Positions 23,221 through 30,275 of a stretch of 32,320 bases of DNA are shown piece by piece; positions within the stretch are counted from its first letter, which is position 1; the number at the start of each line of letters is the position of its first letter. Origin of the DNA: Lachnospiraceae bacterium (GTDB lineage: Bacteria > Bacillota > Clostridia > Lachnospirales > Lachnospiraceae); the NCBI GenBank assembly GCA_024691875.1, contig JAILNG010000138.1, forward strand, positions 1 to 32,320. The letters are read 5' to 3'. The position numbers and the translations under genes are program-made. The notes under the pieces are model-generated. The model was given only the letters and a program-made list of their open reading frames with translations, had not been told where the DNA came from and ran no database searches.

Positions 23221-23853
23221 ATGGGAACAGAGATTTCGTCGGCCGTAATCAGAAGACTTCCGCGTTATTACAGATATCTCGGAGAACTGATGGCACATGA
23301 TGTTGTAAGGATTTCTTCCAAGGAACTCAGCGAACGAATGGGAGTGACTGCTTCACAGATACGTCAGGATCTCAACAATTTCGGAGGCTTTGGCCAGCAG
23401 GGATACGGCTATAATGTTGAGTATCTCTACACTGAGATAGGTAAGATCCTTGGCCTTGACAGAAAGAAGGAAATGATCGTTATCGGAGCCGGAAATCTGG
23501 GAAGAGCTCTGGCAAATTATTCGGATTTTGAGCGCAGAGGCTTTATCATTAAGGCATTGTTTGACATTTCTTCCAATCTTGTCGGAAAGAGCGTGAACGG
23601 CATACCGGTTCTTTCCATGGAGAAGATACCAAGTTATCTTAAGGAAAACAAGGTGGACATCGCAGCCATTACGATACCCAAGGAATCAGCTCCTCAGGTG
23701 GCAGCGGATCTGGTCAAGGCAGGCATAAAGGCAATTTGGAACTTTGCTCCGACAGATCTTTCATTGCCGGACTATGTGGTACAGGAAAACGTACATCTTA
23801 CGGAAAGTCTTATGAGACTTTCTTACAAGCTCAGAGCATCAGAGGATAAATAA
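23221..23853 (+). CDS. rex: Redox-sensing transcriptional repressor Rex
   Basis: The 210-residue regulator senses the NADH/NAD+ ratio and represses fermentation and respiration genes when NADH is low. The N-terminal winged helix (about 8-75) includes SSKELSERMGVTASQIRQDLNNFGGFGQQGYGY, split over residues 32-64. The Rossmann domain has VIGAGNLGRALANY (87-100) and an Asp at the end of the next strand (ALFDIS) for adenosine-ribose binding. The C-terminal helix (LTESLMRLSYKL) matches the domain-swapped dimer helix. AGGTGA lies upstream of the ATG. Its TAA stop overlaps the next ATG, so it is translationally coupled to the NAD(P)HX repair enzyme. A matching Rex-like operator is seen at 30195-30212. 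Confidence 0.97.
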   Translation: MGTEISSAVIRRLPRYYRYLGELMAHDVVRISSKELSERMGVTASQIRQDLNNFGGFGQQGYGYNVEYLYTEIGKILGLDRKKEMIVIGAGNLGRALANYSDFERRGFIIKALFDISSNLVGKSVNGIPVLSMEKIPSYLKENKVDIAAITIPKESAPQVAADLVKAGIKAIWNFAPTDLSLPDYVVQENVHLTESLMRLSYKLRASEDK

Positions 23854-25421
23854 TGAAATATTCGCTTAGTGCATCGCAGGCAAAGGAAATAGACAGATAT
23901 ACGATAGAAGAGATTGGAATCCCGTCGGAGGTCTTGATGGAAAAGGCCGCAATGGGAGTGGCCTATGCTGTCCGAGAAATTGCAAATCACAGTGATGAGA
24001 TCATTGCTGTATGCGGAATTGGAAAGAACGGCGGAGATGCCATTGCAGCCGCCAGGATCCTTGCTATGGCGGGATACTCTGTCAAGATCAGGATTCTTGG
24101 GGACATGAAAAATGCCGCCAAGGAAACAAAGCTGCAATTAAAGATCGCCAAAAACGCGGGAGTAAAGGTGCTCAAAAAAGTAAATTACTCCGACTTCAGA
24201 GTGGTTATTGACGGCATTTTCGGCATTGGTTTGTCCAGGCAGATCACAGGCGACATATACAAAGAAATCGAACAGATCAATGCGACCGGGCTGCGCGTTA
24301 TCTCGGTGGATGTTCCGTCGGGAGTGGGGGCAGATGATGGTCGCATTTTCGGAATAGCGGTAAGAGCTGACGTTACAGTGACTTTCGGAAGCATAAAAAC
24401 AGGCTGTCTTCTTTATCCCGGTGCAGAATACGCCGGAAAGACGGTTATCTGGGATATTGGAACAGATAATTCCATGCTTTCCGAGCCTCCGAGCACATTT
24501 TATTATGACGAGGATCCTCAGCTTCTGCTGCCTCCCAGAAAAATGAATTCAAACAAGGGAACCTACGGAAAAGTTCTGGTGGCTGCGGGATCCGGCAATA
24601 TGGCAGGTGCGGCTTATCTTGCTGCGGCAGCGGCTTACAGGACAGGTGCGGGACTTGTCAGAGTTCTGACTACGGAAAATAACAGAGAGATCATACAGAA
24701 GAAGCTTCCCGAAGCGGTGCTGACCACATACAAAGTAAAAGAAAACGGTGCTTTGGATGAGGACAGTGTGGCAGACATTAAGGAAGCCATAGAATGGGCT
24801 ACGGTGATACTGATCGGACCGGGAATAGGTCAGAAAGGTGCGGCCGCAAGCATATTAAACTATGCATTAAGCGAATGTAAGGTCCCTCTCATAATAGATG
24901 CGGACGGGATCAACATCCTTTCGAAGCTGATCACGGAGAAGACCGGTGAAAAGGCTTCATCCGAGGAGAGAATTAAAAAACTGGCGGAGATCCTTCCGGC
25001 CGGAACGATACTCACTCCTCACAAAAAAGAACTTTCAAGACTTATCGGAGTTTCTTTGGCAGAGCTTTCCATGTGCCTTTACAGTGCGGCTGAAAAGTGC
25101 ACCGTTGGCAATGATCTGATCTTTGTTAAGAAGGATGTTCGTACATTGGTTTCCTTTGGAAATTCAAATTATATTAATGTCACCGGAAATGACGGAATGG
25201 CCACAGGCGGTTCCGGAGATGTTCTCGGAGGCATTATTGCAGGTCTCATTGCTCAGGGAGAAAGCAGAAAAGCTGCAGCAATGACAGGCTGCTACATCCA
25301 CGGACTTGCGGGAAACGCGGCAGCTGCGAGAACGGGCGCCAGATCTATGCTTGCAGGAGACATTTTGGAAGCAATACCCGAGATAATCTCTCCCAATAAC
25401 AAACAGAAAGAAAGTAAGTAA
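23853..25421 (+). CDS. nnr: Bifunctional NAD(P)H-hydrate epimerase / ADP-dependent NAD(P)H-hydrate dehydratase
   Basis: The 522-residue fused enzyme repairs hydrated NADH and NADPH. The N-terminal YjeF-type epimerase domain (1-~215) has IPSEVLMEKAA (23-33), VCGIGKNGGDAIAAAR (53-68), VVIDGIFGIGLSR and SVDVPSGVGADDG. The C-terminal ribokinase-like dehydratase domain (~230-515) has GTYGKVLVAAGSGNMAGAAYLA, IIDADGINIL, ILTPHKKELSRL and NDGMATGGSGDVLGG (about 445-459). The epimerase loop reads KNGGDA where NNGGDG is usual. The gene overlaps rex by one base (TAATG) and overlaps the alanine racemase start the same way, so all three should be translated in step. Confidence 0.95.
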   Translation: MKYSLSASQAKEIDRYTIEEIGIPSEVLMEKAAMGVAYAVREIANHSDEIIAVCGIGKNGGDAIAAARILAMAGYSVKIRILGDMKNAAKETKLQLKIAKNAGVKVLKKVNYSDFRVVIDGIFGIGLSRQITGDIYKEIEQINATGLRVISVDVPSGVGADDGRIFGIAVRADVTVTFGSIKTGCLLYPGAEYAGKTVIWDIGTDNSMLSEPPSTFYYDEDPQLLLPPRKMNSNKGTYGKVLVAAGSGNMAGAAYLAAAAAYRTGAGLVRVLTTENNREIIQKKLPEAVLTTYKVKENGALDEDSVADIKEAIEWATVILIGPGIGQKGAAASILNYALSECKVPLIIDADGINILSKLITEKTGEKASSEERIKKLAEILPAGTILTPHKKELSRLIGVSLAELSMCLYSAAEKCTVGNDLIFVKKDVRTLVSFGNSNYINVTGNDGMATGGSGDVLGGIIAGLIAQGESRKAAAMTGCYIHGLAGNAAAARTGARSMLAGDILEAIPEIISPNNKQKESK

Positions 25422-26608
25422 TGAACAATGATTTTCATCGCGTTCAGGCAAACATCAACCTGGATGCCATCAGACAAAACATTTTAAACGGTAAAAAGTT
25501 ATTAAAGCCGGGAACCAAAATGATGGTAGTGGTGAAGGCTGATGCCTATGGCCATGGGGCTTTTAATATAGTAAAAAACGTCGACGACATTTCGGACGCT
25601 TACGCAGTGGCAATCCCCGAAGAGGGTGTGGAATTAAGAAAGAAAGGTGCCACAAAAAAGCCCATTCTTGTATTGGGATACACCTTTCCGGAACTTTGTG
25701 AAGAGGCTATCCTTAATGACATCGCTCTTGCGGCATTCGATTTCGAGACAGTAAAAAGCTACGATGAAGTTGCTGCGAAACTCAACAAAAACGCGGTGAT
25801 CCACCTGAAACTGGACACAGGAATGAGCAGGATCGGCTATCAGTGTGACACTGAGGAGCAGATCGAAAAAAGCCTGGAGGACATCAAGAAGATATATGCC
25901 TTAAAGCACGTTATTGTTGAAGGCATGTTTACGCATTTTTGCAAGGCTGACGAGCCGGACAAGACTTTTGCCAGAGGACAGCTGGCAAAGTACCTGAGAT
26001 TTGCGGAAATTTTAAAGAACAACGGCATCGAGATCCCCATAAAGCACGTTTGCAACAGCGCGGGCGTGATCGATATTCCCGAGGGCGATCTGGATATGGT
26101 GCGTTTCGGAATCACTACCTACGGCATGTATCCGACGGATGATGTGACAAAGGAGAGATGTCCTGTGGTTCCTGCGATGGAGCTGAAAACAAGGATCTCC
26201 ATGGTGAAGGTTCTTCCGGCGGGAACAGGCATAGGGTACAGCGGCACTTATGTTTGCAAAGAAGATCGCAGGATCGCTACGATACCCGTGGGATACGGAG
26301 ACGGCTTTCCGAGAGGACTTTCCAACGCGGGCAGGGTGCTGATAAACGGCAAAACGGCGCCGATCCGTGGCAGGATCTGCATGGATCAATGCATGGTGGA
26401 TGTGACGGACATTCCGGAAGCACATGTGGGATCTGTGGTTACGCTCATTGGCAGAGACGGTGATGAGTTTATTTCCGCAGAGGAGATCGGAGCAACTGTG
26501 GGGAATTCTTTCCACTACGAAGTTGTCTGCGATGTGGCGAAACGTGTTCCCAGAGTGTACTACCGTGACGGTAAGGTGATTGCCGTACAGGATAATTTTA
26601 AGGACTGA
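25421..26608 (+). CDS. alr: Alanine racemase
   Basis: The 395-residue PLP enzyme interconverts L- and D-alanine for peptidoglycan synthesis. Lys39 in VVKADAYGHGA binds PLP, and Tyr273 in GTGIGYSGTYVC is the second catalytic base. Other segments are LDTGMSRIGYQ, SAGVIDIPEGDLDMVRFGITTYGMYP and GYGDGFPRGLSNAG. The length is normal to slightly long. It starts on a TAATG overlap with the NAD(P)HX repair gene. An nnr-alr neighbourhood is, from general knowledge, frequent in Firmicutes and supports both assignments. Confidence 0.97.
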   Translation: MNNDFHRVQANINLDAIRQNILNGKKLLKPGTKMMVVVKADAYGHGAFNIVKNVDDISDAYAVAIPEEGVELRKKGATKKPILVLGYTFPELCEEAILNDIALAAFDFETVKSYDEVAAKLNKNAVIHLKLDTGMSRIGYQCDTEEQIEKSLEDIKKIYALKHVIVEGMFTHFCKADEPDKTFARGQLAKYLRFAEILKNNGIEIPIKHVCNSAGVIDIPEGDLDMVRFGITTYGMYPTDDVTKERCPVVPAMELKTRISMVKVLPAGTGIGYSGTYVCKEDRRIATIPVGYGDGFPRGLSNAGRVLINGKTAPIRGRICMDQCMVDVTDIPEAHVGSVVTLIGRDGDEFISAEEIGATVGNSFHYEVVCDVAKRVPRVYYRDGKVIAVQDNFKD

Positions 26609-26617
26609 TATTAAGAT

Positions 26618-26872
26618 ATGAGAACTATAGATACATTTAAAATGGAAAGGCCCGGGCTCGTACAGGTGGGAGACGTGTGCGACATCAGAGAGGGCTTGCT
26701 TCCCAACTCGGTTTTCTACTATGTGGTGGAACCGGCTGTTGCAATGAGCGGAAATCTTCCATTAAGTGAAAGACTTGTGGATAAGGCAGGAAATGTGATC
26801 GCCAAAGGGAAGATAGCGGATATTAAGGAAACTGACAGAGGTTACTATTTGACTGTAGAATTCGAGGATTAG
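26618..26872 (+). CDS. Small unrecognised protein, 84 residues
   Basis: I do not recognise this protein. It is cytoplasmic by appearance and mostly beta-strand: KMERPGLVQVGDVCDIREGLL, VFYYVVEPAVAM, then VIAKGKIADIKETDRGYYLTVEFED, which looks like a small beta-barrel or SH3-like fold. AAGGA at 26600-26604 is 13 nt before the ATG, a long spacing, so translation may depend on coupling to alr, whose stop is 9 nt upstream. The next gene starts one base after its stop. The tight packing and protein-like codon use support a real gene. Confidence 0.72.
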   Translation: MRTIDTFKMERPGLVQVGDVCDIREGLLPNSVFYYVVEPAVAMSGNLPLSERLVDKAGNVIAKGKIADIKETDRGYYLTVEFED

Positions 26873-26873
26873 T

Positions 26874-27872
26874 ATGAACATCCCTTTTGAGATGCAGGAC
26901 GCAATAGAAAAACTACTTGAGGAACGCAGCATCTCTAAGATCAGAGACTGCGTTTCTTCTGTTTGTGAGCGTTACAACAATGATTCGGGCCGAGGAAAAG
27001 TTTTGGTCAAGAACGAGGAAGAGGCTGTGAGCTACGCGATCTCCAGGATGCCCGGAACCTTTGGAGCCGTAAAAACCGCTGTAAGAGCTTTTAAAGAAGA
27101 AACAGAAGAGGCTTTGGAAGACGGAAGCCTTGAGATCAAAAGTCTCGCAGACATCGGTGCGGGAACGGGAGCAGCCGTATGGGCAGCCGCATCTGAATTT
27201 GACTTCGACCGCATCACCTGCTTTGAAAGAGAAAGCAGCATGATCGCCACCGGAAAGCATATGCTTGCTTTCGGCGAAGACGTTATGAAAAATGCCGCAT
27301 GGATACAAGGAGATGCGGTAAAGGGTAAGGATGGCGGCTCAAAAGCAGATCTGGTGACGGCTTCATACATAATGAACGAATTGAGGCCGGAAGACAGAGA
27401 AGGCTTTTTGAAAATGCTGTGGGAGACGGCAGATAAGGCTGTAATCCTTCTTGAACACGGTACAAAGGTTGGATTTCAAAATGTTTTGTACGCAAGAGAT
27501 TTTTTTACTAAAAACGGAGCTTCGGTTGTTGCACCCTGTACTTTTTCCGACGGGTGTCCATTACCTGCCGACGACTGGTGCCATTTCACCTGCCGCATGC
27601 AGAGAAGCAAAGTGCAAAAGTTTGTAAAAGGCGGAGATGCGCCCTATGAGGATGAAAAGTTTTCTTACATTGCGGTTCTAAAAACACCCTTGGGAGAGGG
27701 GCGGAATGAATCGGACAGGAAAGCACGTATTATCAGGCATCCGATAACAAATAAAGGTTGTGTTGAATTCAAACTCTGCTCAAAAAGAGGCATTGAAAAT
27801 GCAAAGGTTACATCACGTGACAAAGAACAGTTCAAGGCCGCCAGAAAAGCGGAGTGGGGAGATAAATGGTAA
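26874..27872 (+). CDS. Rsm22-family SAM-dependent methyltransferase
   Basis: The 332-residue protein matches the Rsm22 family, whose mitochondrial members assist small-subunit ribosome assembly and have a methyltransferase fold. The SAM-binding loop is LADIGAGTGAAVWAA (91-105), followed by ITCFERESSM and ADLVTASYIMNEL. The family-specific segment CTFSDGCPLPADDWCHFTC lies at about 222-240 and has four cysteines; a further conserved piece is APYEDEKFSYIAVLK. The cysteines may bind a metal or iron-sulfur centre, as reported for mitochondrial relatives. The activity on bacterial rRNA is not established. It starts one base after the 84-residue gene. Confidence 0.85.
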   Translation: MNIPFEMQDAIEKLLEERSISKIRDCVSSVCERYNNDSGRGKVLVKNEEEAVSYAISRMPGTFGAVKTAVRAFKEETEEALEDGSLEIKSLADIGAGTGAAVWAAASEFDFDRITCFERESSMIATGKHMLAFGEDVMKNAAWIQGDAVKGKDGGSKADLVTASYIMNELRPEDREGFLKMLWETADKAVILLEHGTKVGFQNVLYARDFFTKNGASVVAPCTFSDGCPLPADDWCHFTCRMQRSKVQKFVKGGDAPYEDEKFSYIAVLKTPLGEGRNESDRKARIIRHPITNKGCVEFKLCSKRGIENAKVTSRDKEQFKAARKAEWGDKW

Positions 27873-27899
27873 CTTTTGTTAAATAAAAGGAGGAGAGTT

Positions 27900-28214
27900 A
27901 TGAAAAAAAGAAGGTTTTGGGTAGTGTTGCTGGTGGTCGAAGCGGTGCTTTTTGTGGCTTCTTATGCGATAGGGATCGCAGTGGATCTTCATTTGGCAGC
28001 TGAGCTGGCAGACAGCGGACATAAGGGACACGGGGCGCCTGTGTGCATGTTGCTGTTTCCGGCCGGAGTCTTTTTGGCAAGTGCGGTGGTGGATCTGATC
28101 ATTCTTTTTATCAGGTATTTGCCCAAATTGTTTGAGAGAAGCAATACGAGAGCGACTAAAGATAATAAAGAATCGGATCTTGAACTTTGGGATAAAAACG
28201 GAAATTTGAAATGA
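27900..28214 (+). CDS. Small two-helix membrane protein, unrecognised
   Basis: The 104-residue protein has a basic N-terminus (MKKRRF), two hydrophobic helices at about 7-28 and 49-72, and a charged cytoplasmic tail of about 30 residues. The loop between the helices holds SGHKGHGAP. No family is recognised. The start at 27900 is chosen for AGGAGGAG at 27888-27895; an upstream in-frame TTG at 27876 is less likely. It follows the Rsm22-like gene by 27 nt and precedes a strong terminator, so it is the last gene of the operon. Confidence 0.78.
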   Translation: MKKRRFWVVLLVVEAVLFVASYAIGIAVDLHLAAELADSGHKGHGAPVCMLLFPAGVFLASAVVDLIILFIRYLPKLFERSNTRATKDNKESDLELWDKNGNLK

Positions 28215-28221
28215 ATCATCG

Positions 28222-28247
28222 AAAGGCACCTTCGGGTGTCTTTTTTT
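28222..28247 (+). terminator. Terminator of the Rex/alr operon
   Basis: AAAGGCACC (28222-28230), a TTCG tetraloop and GGTGTCTTT (28235-28243) form a 9-bp stem with one G-U pair, followed by a T-run to 28247. Confidence 0.93.
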
Positions 28248-28288
28248 GCGGAAAAAGTATAATTGCAAATCTTTATACATTGTTTCTT

Positions 28289-28306
28289 GAATATTTTGAA
28301 TATTTT
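28289..28306 (+). repeat. Two tandem 9-bp repeats upstream of the chemotaxis receptor gene
   Basis: GAATATTTT occurs twice head-to-tail (28289-28297, 28298-28306), followed by a partial third copy (GATTT). It lies just upstream of the candidate -10 TATTAT (28332-28337) and could be a binding site or an A/T-rich promoter element. Confidence 0.45.
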
Positions 28307-28372
28307 GATTTCTTCTTTCATTACAGAATGATATTATCTTCATGATATACATTACTCAACGAGGAGGTAGTT

Positions 28373-30043
28373 ATGGCAGAAAACGGAGTAAAGAAGGTAA
28401 GAAAAAAGATGTCTCTTAAGGTCATACTTACGGCGATGGTACTTTCGTCACTTGTATTGGTCGGGGGGACGATAACTGTAGTGGCCACGGTAAATCTCCA
28501 AAAAGGTATGGAAGAAGAGGTCCTTCAGGGCGTTAAAGCTGCTTGCCAGACATATGCAATGGTGCTTCAGTACACCTCGGATGATCAGGCGGCGTCTGCT
28601 AATCTTGAATACGACATGAACAAAAAGACAGGCTATGATTATACATATTTTGTCAATGATACAAGAAAAAGATCCAGCATAAGCGGTGCTGTTGGAACAA
28701 AGGCAAGCGATGCAGTCATTGCGGCTGTTCTTAAGGGTAAAGAAAGCTATCAGGCAAAGGGTGTTGTTATCAACGGAGAGAAATACTATGTTTCCTATGA
28801 GCCGCTGTTTGAAAACGGAACCGGGAATGTTTACGGTATGGCCTTTGTCGGGCTTAAAAAAACCGATATCAGTAAGTACATAACAACGCGTTTGGGAATC
28901 ATCGTTTCACTGGCAATTATATTTGTTGCGTTGTTTACGGTGCTCACGATAATGTACGTGTTAAAGATCGTTCAGGCATTGGATGAGGACGTAAACGCTG
29001 TAAGAAAAATGTCAACCGGTGATCTGAATGTTAACCTGAGCGATAAGGTGAAAATGCGAACGGACGAATTGGGCGAAATGTCAAATGCTCTGGCGGATAT
29101 GGCAGGGAAGATGCAAAGCGTTATCGGAAATGCCAGAGTTACTTCCGGAGAAGTGGATGAATCGGCGAGCTATTTGTACAATACGGTAAAGACGATCGCT
29201 GAAACATCCGACAACGTTGCTATAGCTGTAAATCAGGTCGCAGACGGTGCATACAGTCAGGCGGAGTCATTACAGGAAGCAGTGAAGAGCGTAGGGCACA
29301 TCAATGAAGCTGTCAGCCTCATCATCTCCAATACAGATGAAATGCATGGAATAGCAGATCAGATGCAGGAGAATTCCAAGGCAAGTCAGGACAAACTTGC
29401 GGAACTCAAGGTTTCCACCAACAGAAGCATCGGTGCGATCAACGGCATTGTTGAACTCATCGGAAACACAAATTCCGCTGTCACTACAATAAGCGAAGCA
29501 GTGGCTATAATCGATGCCATTGCTGAACAGACAAATCTTTTGTCCCTTAATGCGAGCATAGAATCCGCGAGGGCGGGTGAAGCGGGCCGTGGCTTTGCGG
29601 TTGTTGCGGATGAGATCCGTCAGCTGGCAGACCAGTCTGCGGATGCAGCAAAGAACATTCAGGAAGCAATGAAGGGACTGTCGGACGATTCAAATAAGAC
29701 CATGGAAGAGGCAGGTATCGTTCAGGAAGCAATGAACATCCAGAATGAAACTATCCATCAGACCATAGAAAGGTTTGATGCGCTTATCTCTGACATAGAC
29801 AGATCTGTTACACTTACAAAAGAGATCGTTAAAAATGTGGATAAGACGGAAAAAGCCAGCAACAGCATTTCCGAAACCATCACCAATCTGTCTGCGATCT
29901 CCGAAGAAAATGCTGCAAGCTCTGAAGAAACCAAAGCGTCTATGCAGGAGCTTACCGACACAATGGAATTCCTGTCCAAGAAGGCAAACGGCCTGAATAC
30001 GGTTGCGGATACGCTGGATAAAGAAATGGCATTTTTCAGTTAA
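28373..30043 (+). CDS. Methyl-accepting chemotaxis protein
   Basis: The 556-residue receptor would sense an outside ligand and signal to CheA. It has a first membrane helix (about 15-39), a periplasm-side sensor of about 130 residues that looks like a single Cache domain ([15 protein letters not shown], then [15 protein letters not shown] and [12 protein letters not shown]), a second helix (about 174-198), a HAMP domain (199-252) and a long coiled-coil signalling domain. The conserved hairpin tip is [21 protein letters not shown] (about 380-400) followed by [25 protein letters not shown] lies 5 nt before the ATG. It stands alone between two terminators. The ligand is unknown; a plant-sugar product would fit the neighbourhood but is not shown. 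Confidence 0.96.
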   Translation: MAENGVKKVRKKMSLKVILTAMVLSSLVLVGGTITVVATVNLQKGMEEEVLQGVKAACQTYAMVLQYTSDDQAASANLEYDMNKKTGYDYTYFVNDTRKRSSISGAVGTKASDAVIAAVLKGKESYQAKGVVINGEKYYVSYEPLFENGTGNVYGMAFVGLKKTDISKYITTRLGIIVSLAIIFVALFTVLTIMYVLKIVQALDEDVNAVRKMSTGDLNVNLSDKVKMRTDELGEMSNALADMAGKMQSVIGNARVTSGEVDESASYLYNTVKTIAETSDNVAIAVNQVADGAYSQAESLQEAVKSVGHINEAVSLIISNTDEMHGIADQMQENSKASQDKLAELKVSTNRSIGAINGIVELIGNTNSAVTTISEAVAIIDAIAEQTNLLSLNASIESARAGEAGRGFAVVADEIRQLADQSADAAKNIQEAMKGLSDDSNKTMEEAGIVQEAMNIQNETIHQTIERFDALISDIDRSVTLTKEIVKNVDKTEKASNSISETITNLSAISEENAASSEETKASMQELTDTMEFLSKKANGLNTVADTLDKEMAFFS

Positions 30044-30090
30044 GAGAAATGGTGAAAGAGAACAGAATAATAAACGGAGAATAGCTAATA

Positions 30091-30131
30091 AAGACACCTC
30101 TATTCATTTTTAACGTGAATAGAGGTGTTTT
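30091..30131 (+). terminator. Terminator after the chemotaxis receptor gene
   Basis: ACACCTCTATTCA (30094-30106) and TGAATAGAGGTGT (30116-30128) form a perfect 13-bp stem with a 9-nt loop followed by T residues; flanking A and T bases extend the pairing. Confidence 0.93.
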
Positions 30132-30194
30132 ATTTGCTTTTTTTGAGCTTTTATAACCGACATATGGCCTATGAAAATCAGATTTAAAACGATA

Positions 30195-30212
30195 TTGTTA
30201 TTGAATTAACAG
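30195..30212 (+). promoter_or_regulatory. Rex-like operator overlapping a -35 element
   Basis: TTGTTATTGAATTAACAG matches 12 of the 14 fixed positions of the Rex consensus TTGTTAANNNNTTAACAA as I recall it. It covers the -35 (30201-30206) of the promoter for the terminal surface-protein gene, a typical repressor position. Rex is encoded in this window. Confidence 0.5.
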
Positions 30213-30229
30213 AACAAAAGTGCTAAATT
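30201..30229 (+). promoter_or_regulatory. Promoter of the terminal Big_2 surface-protein gene
   Basis: TTGAAT (30201-30206), a 17-nt spacer and TAAATT (30224-30229) preceded by TGC (extended -10) lie about 47 nt before the GTG start. Confidence 0.7.
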
Positions 30230-30275
30230 ATTTCGAGTGCCTATGCGCACAATAATCTTATGAGGAGGAAACAAA

